From positions 8,124,501 to 8,188,500 of the forward strand of contig CM072347.1 in NCBI GenBank assembly GCA_036874045.1: 64,000 nt of DNA, read 5' to 3'. Below, one piece after another: positions 1-11,051 of this stretch. The position numbers and the translations under genes were made by a program. Below the pieces are notes generated by a model. That model made no database searches. It worked only from the letters and a program-made list of their open reading frames with translations, and had not been told where the DNA came from. The stretch is from Cymodocea nodosa (taxonomy: Eukaryota > Streptophyta > Magnoliopsida > Alismatales > Cymodoceaceae). Each line of letters begins with the position of its first letter. Positions within the stretch are counted from its first letter, which is position 1.

Positions 1-250
1 AAAATTGTGTTGATTGTTGTTGTTGTGACTATGTTTGCCTATTCTGTTGTTGTTGTTGTTGAATTACAAGTGTATCTACTTCCTGATATTTTTGTAGTTC
101 CTTTGCAGAGAAAGATCTTGACTTTAATCTTTTCTATGGCCAAGGTGTAATATCTATTTGACTTGCCACAACTCTCAAAATCGTATCACCATAAAATAAT
201 TTACTCTACAAATATAAGATATGAGAAACAAAAATATCATACTAGTTCAC
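1..250. other. Non-coding region downstream of SIRE-C ORF3
   Basis: No coding sequence seen. It lies after the ORF3 stop on the minus strand and should belong to the 3' region of the SIRE hybrid. Two short TTG runs occur, about 10-28 and 45-61. The element's 3' LTR must lie left of the window. Confidence 0.5.
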
Positions 251-1035
251 CTATATATGGTTAATTAATGCATATGTAGCATCAAGACAACATCTACCAA
301 CTTCTACACCATGACCAAACCTCTGAAACAATGAAGCATGCAGTATTTTTGCAATAAAACGTGCTTGGCTATTTAAATCATTTAGTAATCTCATTGGTTT
401 GTTGGTAGTTGGATCTTTGCCTAAACTTTTAATGTCCCATCCTAATTGATAAACATGTTTTCTTTCTGATAATTTAACTCCTTCATTTTTCAGACCAAGT
501 ACTTGATAAAGTAAATCTGGAGTTAAATATATGTCATTGTCTTGTATATTGGAAACAGGAATACCTTCTTCCACTATTAAGTTTGACTAAAAACAACTAA
601 TAAGTTCTAGTATAACAAGATGGTCTAGCTATTGTGGAAGTAGAGTCAACAAGCCTTGAAATTCAAACATTTCTTGTATATGTGCCATCCCTTCAAACTT
701 AACTAGTCTTGAGTATAAAACTGTAAAAGTTTTATATGTTTGAAATTTTTCATAACAGGAATTATTTTTGAACCATAATAATGTATTTTTGTCTAAACTC
801 TGTTCAATATTAGGTATATTCCTATGATGATTTTCTAATCTGGGACTTGTTTCAACATTATCAGTAGACTCTAAATTTTCAGATCTTTTAGAACTAGTGG
901 AATTTCCATCAAAGCTAGTATAAATATCTAAAATATCTAGTATTGTCGTATCAATAACCTGCTGAAATTCCTTTGTTTGATCTTCTTGAAACATATTAGT
1001 AGCAATAGTCTCTATATTAATCTGTCTATCAGCAA
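251..1035 (-). pseudogene. SIRE-C ORF3, C-terminal part
   Basis: Minus-strand frame of about 260 codons with two in-frame stops (near 629 and 587). It is the distal part of the third ORF whose proximal part lies at 17,359-18,678. After removing the 1,041-17,358 insertion and one CATTT copy, the two frames are in register. The last 110 residues contain LTPDLLYQVLGL and a later ARFIAKILHASLF stretch. This pattern resembles an uncharacterised domain found in many plant proteins annotated as putative plant transposon protein; that assignment is from memory and weak. No enzymatic motif is visible. Function is unknown. Confidence 0.6.
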
Positions 1036-1040
1036 CATTT
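1036..1040. other. Left target-site duplication CATTT
   Basis: CATTT immediately precedes the Tork 5' LTR and recurs at 17,359-17,363, directly after the last TRIM LTR. The pair therefore brackets a composite insertion rather than one element. Confidence 0.65.
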
Positions 1041-1995
1041 TGTTAGGGCAAGTATTACAGGTGTGGAGTATGCCACAAGTAGTCTAGGTTCAATCGAAAG
1101 CTTGTTAGCAGTAAGTATCCGGCAGTTATATATTTTCGGTAGGTTACAAACCTAAGTATTTGGAAATAAAAGTTAAGTCGGAGGCTTTGAGTTAACTATC
1201 CGAAAGTCAGAAGATTTCGGAGAGTTAAGTTGTAACTATCCAAAATGACTTAAAGGACACTTAAGTGGATCTTCGTATAGTTAAGAAGCCAAGTATCCGA
1301 AAAGCAGTGACTTAAGTGGATCTTCGGATAGTTAGGCAGTAACTATCCGAAGTTCATGAGTTTTTCAGAGAGTTATTGGAAGAACCTTCCGAAATGCCTA
1401 AAAAGACACTTAAGTGAGTTTTCGGATAATTAAGGTATAACTATCTGAAAGACATGAAGTTTTTGGTGAGTTATTAGCATAACCTTCCGAAAGGACAAAG
1501 AGAGAAAAGTAAGTGACTTTTCAGACAGTTAAGTCTGTAACTGTTCGAAATACAGAATCTCTCGGACAGTTAACCTGGTACTATACCGCCCGTTCAGAAA
1601 GAATATTCTCTTCGGATAGTTAAGTCTGTAACTATCTGAAATGTTGCAGATTTCAGAGAGTTAAGAAGATAAGGCTCCGAAATTAATAGCCTCTTCTTCG
1701 AAGCATTGTTTCTCTATAGTAATGGCTTGTATGTAATTAAAGGTTTATAAACCCTAAGTTGGGTAGTATATAAACCTTTATGATGTTGTAAAACATTGCG
1801 GTTGATTGTGCCGAAGCTCATAAGGAAACCTCAACTCTCCGTGGACGTAGGCTGTTGCTGAACCACGTAAATCCTATTTCTTCTTTGTATTATTTCTTCT
1901 CTTACTCTTCACTCCTAGCATCGGTGAGTTTAGAGCTGAGTGTTTCAGTATCGTGTCATAGAAGGTTAACTAAATGATTCGTTAAGAAATCAACA
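1041..1995 (+). repeat. Tork-like 5' LTR
   Basis: Starts TGTTAGGGC and ends TCAACA, the same length as the partner at 15,842. U3 holds many TTCGGATAGTTA/TAACTATCCGAA words arranged as inverted pairs. Examples are 1,322-1,352 (13-bp stem, 5-nt loop) and 1,611-1,640 (12-bp stem with one mismatch, 6-nt loop). A TATATAAA box lies at 1,767-1,774. Confidence 0.9.
1767..1774 (+). promoter_or_regulatory. TATA box of Tork-like LTR
   Basis: TATATAAA lies downstream of the dyad array and 229 bp before the LTR end, the usual place for an LTR core promoter. Confidence 0.5.
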
Positions 1996-1997
1996 AC

Positions 1998-2009
1998 TGG
2001 TATCAGAGC
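1998..2009 (+). other. Primer-binding site, initiator tRNA-Met
   Basis: TGGTATCAGAGC begins 2 nt after the LTR end, complementary to the 3' end of plant initiator tRNA-Met, as is standard for Ty1/copia. Confidence 0.9.
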
Positions 2010-2032
2010 CAAAGGTTCCTTAGTTTAACAGA

Positions 2033-3406
2033 ATGACAGACGATAGAAAGCTCAAGATCGAGAAGTTTGATGGAAAAGATTTCGGATACTAGAGGTCTCA
2101 GATCGAAGACTGTTTGTATCAGAAGGATCTTCCTCAACCGTTGTTCGGAAGAAAACCAAAGAAGATGGATCAGGAAGAGTAGGAGTTATTGGACAAAAAA
2201 GCTTTAGGTCTCGTCAGGTTGTCACTAGCAAGAAACATTCATTCAAACGTCGCCAAGGAGAAAACGACAGCTGACTTGATGAAAGCTTTGTCTAATATGT
2301 ATGAGAAGCCTTCAACCGTCAATAAGGTATTTCTCATGCGTAGATTATTTAATCTGAAAATGCATGAATGTGGAAATGTAACTAACCACGTTAATGAGTT
2401 AAATACTATTTTGAATCAACTGCACTCGGTAGATATAGTATTTGATGATGAAGTCTGGGCCTTGATTTTATTATCCTCATTACCAGAAAGTTGGTCTCCT
2501 GTCGTGATTGGTGTAAGTAGTTCACTAGGTCATGAGAAGCTCAAGATGAGTGACATCCGAGATTTAATTTTGAGTGAGAACATTCGCAGGAAAAGTGAAT
2601 TGTTAGCTTCAACTTTTGCCCTTAGTGTTGAAACTAGAGGGAGAAGTAAATCAAAATAATTTAAATCCAAAGGAAGGTCAAAGTCCAGAGGTACCAGTAA
2701 AATGAGAGCAGATATCAAATGCTGGAACTATAATCAATGGGGGCACTTCAAGTCATAGTGTAAGGCTCCCAAGAAAGATAGTAGAGGGAAGGAATCAGAA
2801 GGAGCAGTTGCAAATGTTGTCTCCTACGATTCAGATGATGCCCTAGTATGCTGTGTTGATAGTTCAATTGACTCATGGGTACTGGACAGGAGCTTCTTTC
2901 CACACTACATACAGGAAGGATTTGTTGCATAGTTATCATGTAACTCTTGTGAAAAAGGTGTACCTAGCTAACAACATAAGTCTGGATGTGTTGGGAATTG
3001 GAGAGGTACACATTAAAACAAAGCAAGGGATATGGAAATTGCAAGAAGTAAGATATGTTCCAAATCTTGCAAAGCAATTAATTTCCATAAGTTCCCTGGA
3101 CAATGATGGTTATCAGATTACCTTTGGTGCAGGCAAATGGAAGGTAATCAAAGGTGCAAGGATTATTGCCTTAGGATAGAGGACAAACACCTTATATTTA
3201 ACATCGGATCAAGATGACTCCATTGCAGTAGTCAATGATATTGAAGACACTGACTTATGGCATAAAAGATTGGGACACCTTACTGAGAATGGACTGAAAG
3301 TTTTAGTGGCAGATGGGAAAATCCCTAAGCTGAAGAATGTCAATTTAGGGATATGTGAGGACTGCATTGAGGGAAAGCAGAAGAAAGTCAACTTTTCCAG
3401 GAATCC
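2033..3406 (+). pseudogene. Tork-like gag, protease start and pre-integrase zinc finger
   Basis: The frame opens at ATG 2,033 and runs to 2,659 with two in-frame stops; this is the gag capsid region. A CCHC knuckle near 2,720-2,760 has lost its second Cys (CWNYNQWGHF) and one further codon is a stop. Protease follows, but a short deletion at about 2,885-2,890 breaks the frame inside the catalytic DSGAS box; GASFHTT is then readable from 2,853 on. The GAG-pre-integrase HHCC finger (WHKRLGH, CEDC) is present near 3,255-3,365. The sequence stops at the SIRE-A1 insertion. The protein would be Gag-Pol of the element. Confidence 0.8.
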
Positions 3407-5020
3407 TGTAGGATCGTATGGCTACACAAGAGGGGGGTGAATTGTGTATCTTTAATATTTTCTGAAATATAATTGAAACTTTAAATCTCAAAAACAAGTC
3501 GAGACATTGTTTTCATAAAATCATTTTTATTCAAGGTTTCAATTACAATATACAATTCAATTCTCCTTAGAAATTGTAGATGCAATTATATTTCGATACC
3601 ATGTATCATCTAAACAATTTCATAATTACAAACAAAGAAAACTAATTTGCGGAATTTAAAACTTTTCTCCTTGTTTGAGATCTTTCTTCTTCTTCTTTTT
3701 CTTCTTCAGCAATTCTTCAGTGACGAATATCTTGTCTTTTCAAGCTTCACCGAATTTGCTTTCTTCTGATACTTTAAATCTTCAGTGACGAAAATCTTAC
3801 CTTTTTATGCTTCACTGAACTTTCTTCCACTTGAGAGATATTTCCCGAGAAGGTGTTTTTGATCCCCGAAAAAGATTTTTCTTTTGGTGTGCAGTGATGG
3901 TTTGATCCTTGAAAAGATTTTTCTTTTTGTGTGCAAGGATTAATTGATCAACGAGAATTCTATGCCTTTTATACTGTATCTTCATTTCATGCAGATCCTT
4001 CACGTTTAACCACTACCAGTTTTCCACTTCTCCACGTCTTTCCTTTTTCCTTCATCGAAACACACACGTTCTAACCCACGTTTATATTTCAAATTTCCTT
4101 TAATCATCAGTCTTGGATCTCTGAAAAATTTCCTACAAAATAAACTTTCTCGTCCAAAAGTTTTTCATCAGTGTAATAAGAAGTTGTTACTTTAATGTTA
4201 ACTAAACAAGTAACACAAGTATATATATAACTTAACGTTTCTAACTTAACGAGTTCCTCATGTGCTATTTCACGTGACAAGTACTATAGCTAACTCAACG
4301 AACTAAGTTCGTGGTGTTATGTTATCTCAACGAACCATCTCCGTTGTGTTATGATAAATCAACGAACCATTTCCGTTGTGTTATGATAATTCAACGAACC
4401 AGTAATAAACAAATGTTTTTATAATAAGAATTTTACCACGTGCAAAAAATAACAACTTAAGTTTATAACGCTAACCTAACGCGTTGCCTTAGTGTTCAAT
4501 ATAGCAACTCAATGCGTTTAGTTATGTTAACTTAACAAGTTAAACATGTGCACCTCACGTGATACAATACGACATTCGTAACTTATAATTTCACCACGTG
4601 TATAACACTAACTTAACGAGTTCGTCTCTTCTTTTACTCACTAACTTAACGACTTATCATGTGACCTATTTTAATCTTTAAGTCTCTAACTTAACGAGTT
4701 CTCACGTGACCTCTATACAAACAAAACTCTAACTTAACGAGTTGTCTAAACGTGCATTGTTCATGATACAGAAGATATAACATTAAAACATATCATGCTT
4801 TTCAATAAAAATACACGTTAACTTAACGTTTAGCTAAATGAGAAATTAATGCAACGAAACGACTAGTTATTAACTTCAGATCCAATACAGACAAGTATTT
4901 ATATCAGTAAGTTTTTTCTATATTAATTGATGATTTTAATTTCTTTTCACAAGCAATAGTAATTAAGCAAATATGATTATTTTCATTCAGCACACATCAT
5001 CAAAATAAAAATACTCAACA
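3407..5020 (-). repeat. SIRE-A1 3' LTR
   Basis: Read on the plus strand it begins TGTAGGATCG and ends CTCAACA, 1,614 bp, homologous to 13,497-15,104. It contains a dense array of TAACTTAACGAG, TAACTCAACGAA and CACGTG words (about 4,210-4,830) and a minus-strand TATAAAAG at 3,966-3,973. Confidence 0.92.
3966..3973 (-). promoter_or_regulatory. SIRE-A LTR TATA box
   Basis: TATAAAAG followed by GCATAGAATT is conserved in four SIRE-A LTRs, also at 14,050-14,057, 27,375-27,382 and 34,030-34,037. It lies downstream of the motif array in the direction of transcription, so it is the likely core promoter. Confidence 0.65.
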
Positions 5021-5036
5021 ATCTCCCCCTTTTTGA
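5021..5036 (-). other. SIRE-A1 polypurine tract
   Basis: On the minus strand AAAAAGGGGGAGAT abuts the 3' LTR, the classic Sirevirus plus-strand primer. A second AAAAAGGGGGAG copy lies near 5,331-5,343 and a shorter GGGGGAGC near 6,876-6,884, fitting the multiple purine tracts known in this genus. Confidence 0.85.
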
Positions 5037-5466
5037 TGATGACAAAACCATATTAAATCAATTGTGAAATATGTTTAACTCAACAAAGCACCTTCGTTGG
5101 GTTAACTTTTAATTCAACAAACTTGTTTGTTGACTTAAGTTCACTTAAGCTTATTTCTATTGTTTGTGTAAATTTTACCTCTCAAAACTAAAACTCTCAA
5201 ATGTCAATAATTATATAAGTATCAGTTTTCTAATTATCATCTGTCAGATTACAATAACCATTCAATAGCATCTCCTTTTATAATATATATATATATGCAA
5301 TTAAGATCATAATCATCTTTTTATAATATTTCTCCCCCTTTTTGTCATTAATCAAAAAGATAATTACAGAGAATATATATATGTATATAAGAGAATTACA
5401 ATAACGATTTCTGTAAACAAGAATAATAATTGAACACATTTATAGAAAAATGTATTGTTCAATGAA

Positions 5467-6384
5467 TCAAACAAGTAATACAAACATTACATTTTGTATT
5501 CTCAATTTCTCAATTTCTACATCATTAGGACTTGTACTAATAGAAAAACTTGAGCTCATATTTGACTTGGATTTCTTCTCAAGTTTTCTAGCAAGGGAAA
5601 ATAAAGTCTCATTATCTTCATCAGTTTCAGTGTGTTCGGAACTAATGAGTTTATCAGATGCACAATAAGGTACAATGTCTAGACATACATTGTCCTTTGG
5701 AAATAAATTTTCATCTAATTTTCCTTTTTCAAAATACTTTGTTTCCTTAGACATAATTTTTCTAACTTTCCTTCTTCTATAACATTTCTGTTTCTCCTTT
5801 TCAAGTATTACTGTTTTCTTTTCAAATTGCTCCATAAAAGTTTTCTGCTTTAATTCTTCTAAGGCACTTTTTATTGCAACGGCCTTTCGAAGACTGTCAA
5901 CTTTTGTTTTGTCTACAGCAATAGCTGATTCTACTTGTTTTGAATATAAAAGAGTAGGGATAGCTGATTCATGCTCTTCCTCAAATGCATGTAGTCTTGT
6001 ACCATTTATAGGAGTTTGAGGAGTTCTATTTGATGAACCTACACCATTTTCCAAATATTTTGCATACTGTTCCAAAAATGCAATCTCAGCACATTTCATT
6101 CTGTATTCTCTATCATATTTACTTTGAATATCCATGTATGTAATACTTGCATCAATATGTTGAAATTCTTGTCTAACTTCATCTAATATCTCCTGAGAAA
6201 AGAAGTAATCTCTATAAAGTTCTTCTAACCTTTTGTCCACTCGAAATATTTTCTTGAACCAAGTATGTGGAACTTCTTCATTCTCTATTTCTTTTCCTTT
6301 CGCATCTCTTCTGCTTTTGCCTTTTCCTCTGCCACGACCTTTGTAGAACTTGGAGACCATCATCGTAGGTTGTAATAGCAACAA
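5467..6384 (-). CDS. SIRE-A1 ORF3, basic N-terminus and coiled coil, unknown function
   Basis: An open frame of 305 codons, 1.56 kb downstream of the pol stop, where some Sireviruses place an env-like gene. The N-terminus (first 30 residues) is Arg/Gly/Lys-rich (KGRGRGKGKSRR), with no signal peptide. Residues 45-230 are charged and heptad-rich, likely coiled coil; the C-terminus is Ser-rich, and no transmembrane segment is clear. The true start may be the inner MMVSK at about 6,363, matching the start of the SIRE-C homologue. A fragment at 36,232-36,853 is about 80% identical in protein by eye. The composition suggests nucleic-acid binding or structure more than membrane fusion. Function is unknown. 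Confidence 0.7.
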   Translation of the reverse strand: MLLLQPTMMVSKFYKGRGRGKGKSRRDAKGKEIENEEVPHTWFKKIFRVDKRLEELYRDYFFSQEILDEVRQEFQHIDASITYMDIQSKYDREYRMKCAEIAFLEQYAKYLENGVGSSNRTPQTPINGTRLHAFEEEHESAIPTLLYSKQVESAIAVDKTKVDSLRKAVAIKSALEELKQKTFMEQFEKKTVILEKEKQKCYRRRKVRKIMSKETKYFEKGKLDENLFPKDNVCLDIVPYCASDKLISSEHTETDEDNETLFSLARKLEKKSKSNMSSSFSISTSPNDVEIEKLRIQNVMFVLLV

Positions 6385-7948
6385 GCGGGAAAGATTTTCT
6401 TGACAAAGTTTACAAATAACCTAAGTCCCCATGTTATAAGTGTTTAAATAGGGTTTTTAGGCGTATAACTCAACGTGAAGATAAGTCGGGTTAGAAATAA
6501 AATAAATATTGAATAAAGCTTATTCAATCAAAGTACCCGAAATATTCAAGTATAACTCGTTGAGTTAACTAACCTAACAAGTAAAATGCTATCTAGAGGC
6601 AGTTTTACACGTTACCTTATCTAACATAACGTCTAGTTAGTACACTTAAAACAATTTTCGGATGCTTCCAATTGAAACGTTCCAAAAACAACACACATGC
6701 TAAAACTTAACATTATCTTGAGAACATAGTAAACTATTTGAACATTTTGTCCTTTCAATCTAAAATAGTTTATTTGTCTTTTTACATTATTTCATCAAGA
6801 TTTTAAGAGGACATTAATTCAGATTAACTAAAATTTCTATTTTAAATTATATTAATCTATTTTTGACATTGTTAATGCTCCCCCTACAAATATACTTCAA
6901 ATATAGTCAATGAAAATACAAAATATACTTGTAGTGACAATAGATGTTAAGTATAACTATACTTTTACATTTTCTTTTCAGAGACTTCCGTTATCCTGAC
7001 ATTATCAAAAATGATTTCCAAAATCAATTCCTATTTTATATGAATCAAAACACAACTTTGAACTCAATTCGATTAATTCAAGGAGAATAAAAGAATGTAT
7101 CTCAAATAAACGTTTTCAAAAGTACTAATGTTGATTCAATAAATCAGTAGTCATATTGGTATAAACTATATGCGATTCAAAGATATATGTAATTAATAAA
7201 ACAACTTTTTCTTTTCAAAACAGTAAATATTGATAATTTTCTTTAAAAGTTAGTTTGAAAAGCTTGAATCATACAAGAGCTTTCTAATGTACTTGTGTAA
7301 TGAGCTTTCAGTCAACAATCTCAGATCTGATCAGGACCTTAGGTTGCCAGATTTAAAGAATCCTTTTTCAGGACAACAATCCTTACATACCTATCTGCTC
7401 AAGTACAAAAGGCTCGTGATCAAACTGATCAATAAACTCTCAAAGATTTTTACTTTGTAAGCACTTTTCATTTTAAGCACAATATATATGTATTCCATTA
7501 ATACAGATGCAATAAAACACAAATCTCATACAATTTTTACTTCTATGATTATACTGAGAATATGAATTAGTTTCAATAAGCTTATACTTTTGATTAACAG
7601 TTTAAGATGAGTTACATATAACTTATTCTACAAGTTTAATCAATTAAGTCAAATTTATGCATGATCATATGCATTTTCCTTGATTCAAAGAAAACATTTA
7701 ATCAAAATTTTAGAATGTCAGAAGTATTTAATGTTTTTCATTTACACTTCCACTTAAAATCGTAAAAACTATTAAAATTGATAAACTACTTAAAATTAGT
7801 AAGATACTACTATGATTTTACAATAAATACATAGTATCTTAAGCAGCAGTTTAGATATTACTTTAGATATTTATAATAAGTTTATAATATCTATGAGGTG
7901 AACAAAATCATCAATAATATTTATCTTTTTATGTGGAGTTTAAGCATT
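6385..7948. promoter_or_regulatory. Non-coding pol-ORF3 interval of SIRE-A1
   Basis: No coding sequence seen. Just upstream of ORF3 (minus strand) lie a TATTTAAA box (6,443-6,450) and copies of the LTR-type words (ATAACTCAACGTG near 6,467 and a TTGAGTTAACT dyad near 6,551-6,566). Further away is GCTCCCCCTACAAAT at 6,877. The layout suggests a separate ORF3 promoter; this is inference. Confidence 0.4.
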
Positions 7949-9740
7949 TTACACATCACATAGCCTACAAATACCTAAATTTAATCTAATGTTGCAAAAT
8001 GTATTTTCGTCTAGAGGTTTTGTAAATATATCAGCTAATTGATTTTTACTAGACACAAATTCTAATTTAATTTTTCCTTTAATTATGTTATCTCTTAGAA
8101 AATGATGTCTAACCTCTATATGTTTTGCTCTTGAATGTAATACAGGATTTTTAGAAAGATTTATTGCAGAACTACTGTCACAATAAATCTCAGTTGTATC
8201 ATAAGATAATCCAAAATCTTCTAAAGTTTGCCATATCCACAGAATCTGAGTGCAACACAGTGTAGCAGCAACATATTCAGCTTCTGTAGTAGAAAGTGCT
8301 ACACAGTTTTGCTTTTTACTAAACCATGACACCAAATTATTTCCCAATAATTGACATGTGCCACTGGTACTCTTTCTATCAGATTTAGATCCTGCATAAT
8401 CAGCATCAGTATATCCTATAAGATCTATTGAACTATCCTTAGAATAATACAGTTCGAAATTTTTAGTTCCTTGTATATATCTAAATATTCTTTTAACTGC
8501 AATTAAGTGTGATTCTTTAGGATTAGATTGAAATCTAGCACAAACACACACAGCAAACATAATATCAGGTCTACTAGCAGTCAAATAAAGTAAAGAACCA
8601 ATCATACTTCTATATTTTCTTTGATCTATAGATTTTCCTATGTCATCAATATCTAACTTTAAAGTAGTACTCATAGGAGTTCCTCGAATCCTTGTATCAA
8701 TAAAATTAAATTTCTTAAGCATTTCATCTGCATATTTTTCCTGATTTAAAAATATACCTTTATCCATTTGCTTAATTTGAAGTCCTAGAAAATATGAAAG
8801 TTCTCCTATCATACTCATTTCAAACTGATTAGTCATCTCTTCAGAGAATATTTCTATCAACTTATCAGAGGTTGCTCCAAAGATTATATCATCCACGTAT
8901 ATTTGAACAACAATCTGATCTTTACTATCTATCTTAATAAATAGAGTATGATCCACTTTTCCCATGATATAGCCTTTTCTATTAAAAAAGTAGACAATCT
9001 TTCATACCATGATCTAGGTGCTTGCTTCAAACCATATAAGGCTTTCTTCAATTTATACACAAAGTTAGGATTTTTAATATCTTCAAATCCAGGTGGTTGT
9101 TTTACATAGACTTCTTCATTAATTAAACCATTTAGAAATGCACTCTTTACATTCATTTGATATAATTTAAAATCCATATAACAAGCATAGGCCAATAATA
9201 TTCTAATACTTTCTAACCTAGCCACAGGAGCAAATGTTTCATCATAATCTAATCCTTCTTCCTGTGTATACCCTTGCGCAACTAATTTAGCTTTATTCCT
9301 TATAATTTGACTAGTTTCGTTATTTTCTTTTCTAAAGATCCACTTTGTATCTATTATGGACTGATTTTCTGGTGGAGAAACTAATTCCCATACATCATTT
9401 CTAATGAATTGATTTAGTTCTTCTTACATTGCCACTATCCAATTTTCATCAAATAATGCTTCTTCTATATTCCTTGGTTCCACCATAGAAACAAACATAC
9501 ACATACTATTTAAATTTATTGAAGCTCTAGTTTTAACTCCCTCATTAATATCACCAATGACTTGAGTAATGGGATGCGATGAAGAATAACGCCAATTTCT
9601 CTAATTTTCCTCAATATTCTCATCAACATCTGAAAGTCCATCACTTTCATCATTAGTTTGATCATTTAAGTTCATATTTTTGATTTTCTCAAATAAATCA
9701 TCAATCTCTCTATTGATCTCTAACTCATTTGGAAAATTGA
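7949..9740 (-). pseudogene. SIRE-A1 reverse transcriptase and RNase H
   Basis: Minus-strand pol C-half. RT fingers and palm read at 9,225-8,929 ([17 protein letters not shown], then KQPPGFED). After a one-base deletion near 8,975 the frame continues 8,965-7,949 with the YVDDIIFGA catalytic box near residue 22 and the connection domain. RNase H follows, with DADYAG, ALSTTEAEY and CDSSSAINLSKNP, ending in ADIFTKPLDE. RNase H residues D, E and D look intact. The RT N-terminus (9,740-9,226) holds at least one stop near 9,425. It copies element RNA into cDNA and removes the RNA strand inside virus-like particles. Confidence 0.9.
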
Positions 9741-11015
9741 TCATATCATCATTATCAGCTTTAGATTGAGATTCTCTAAGAGAATTTTCTTGAAGCTTAC
9801 ATGGAGGGTTTCTTTAATGGTCCTAGAAGTCTTGTTATATACTCTATAGGCTTTACTTCTAGTAGAGTAACCTACAAAAATTCCTTCATCCGATTTGGCT
9901 TGAAATTTATCCCTTTTATCCTTAGTATTAAGAATAAAACACTTGCAGCCAAATGGTTTCATATAGGAAATTTTTGGAACCCTATTAAACATAATTTCAA
10001 AAGGAATTTTATTAACATGAGGTCTTAAATGACTTCTGTTAATAACATAACAAGCTGTATTTACTGCTTCAGCCCAAAGATTTTGAGGTAACTTATGTTC
10101 ATTCAACATAGTTCTGGCCATTTCTTGAAGTGATCTATTCTTTCTCTCAACAACACCATTTTGACACGGTGCTCTTGGAAAAGAAAATCTGTGATCAATG
10201 CCATGCTCATTACAATAGTTATCCATTTGATCATTATCAAATTCAGTTCCATGATCACTCTTAAGTTTTTGAATAGAGACACTTTGCTCATTTTGAACAA
10301 AATTGCAAAACATTTTAAATTTTTCAAAAACTTCTGTCTTAGGTGCTAGAAAATATATCCAAGTGTATCTAGAGAAGTCATCTACTAAAACAAATACATA
10401 CCGTTTACCACCAAGACTCATGATTCTTGTTGGTCCAAATAGATCCATATGTATAAGTTCTAAGACTCTCTTGCTTGAAATATCAGTTTTGGATTTAAAA
10501 GAGTTTTTGTGAAGTTTACCTAACTCACATGCATCACACATAAAGTTCTTTGAGTATTTAATCACTAAATGTTTTCTAGATAGTTTATGTAACAGTCTCA
10601 TATTTATATGCCCAATCCTTCTATGCCATAGATATGCATCACTAGTTTCAGCTAGCAAACATGAATTTAAATCAACTGCACCAGAAGGTAAAGATAAAAT
10701 ACATACAGAACCTTTTCTTTTAGCAATAAACTTAATTTCATCTATATTTTTATCAATTATTTTGCATACATTATCTTCAAACACTACATAACATTCATTT
10801 TCAATTAGTTTTATGACACTCAGCAAATTAAATCCTAGGTTTTCTACATATAGTACATTCGAAATAACACAAGTAGGAGTTATTTGAACATTGCCCATAC
10901 CTATGATTTTATCTTTGCTTTTGTTTCCAAATGTTACACTTCCTTTCATGGTATTTGTAAAATTTTGTAATAGACTTTTTTGTCCGGTCATGTGACTCGA
11001 CGCTCCAATGTCCAA
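9741..11015 (-). CDS. SIRE-A1 protease and integrase
   Basis: A 424-codon open frame. The protease box reads DIGASSHMTG rather than DSGAS, so the Ser of the DSG triplet is lost. The zinc finger of integrase is present (HRRIGH at about 131, CDAC at about 160). The core catalytic triad is intact: D in IHMDLFG, D in KSDHGTEF and E in VVERKNR, followed by the FGCKCFI and GIFVGY C-terminal conserved blocks. Integrase would join the cDNA to host DNA in the nucleus. The frame shifts after about residue 410. The start is arbitrary, since the unit is normally part of Gag-Pol. Confidence 0.88.
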   Translation of the reverse strand: MDIGASSHMTGQKSLLQNFTNTMKGSVTFGNKSKDKIIGMGNVQITPTCVISNVLYVENLGFNLLSVIKLIENECYVVFEDNVCKIIDKNIDEIKFIAKRKGSVCILSLPSGAVDLNSCLLAETSDAYLWHRRIGHINMRLLHKLSRKHLVIKYSKNFMCDACELGKLHKNSFKSKTDISSKRVLELIHMDLFGPTRIMSLGGKRYVFVLVDDFSRYTWIYFLAPKTEVFEKFKMFCNFVQNEQSVSIQKLKSDHGTEFDNDQMDNYCNEHGIDHRFSFPRAPCQNGVVERKNRSLQEMARTMLNEHKLPQNLWAEAVNTACYVINRSHLRPHVNKIPFEIMFNRVPKISYMKPFGCKCFILNTKDKRDKFQAKSDEGIFVGYSTRSKAYRVYNKTSRTIKETLHVSFKKILLENLNLKLIMMI

Positions 11016-11051
11016 GATTCATTTTGATGTTGTTTCCTCCTGCAACACAAA

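Noticed and set aside
4210-4830. CRISPR-like array of short repeats
   Set aside because: Spacing and sequence of the TAACT words are irregular, both orientations occur, and the context is a plant LTR.
9801-10512. Plus-strand frames of 62-75 codons
   Set aside because: They are antisense to SIRE-A1 integrase and have no independent support.
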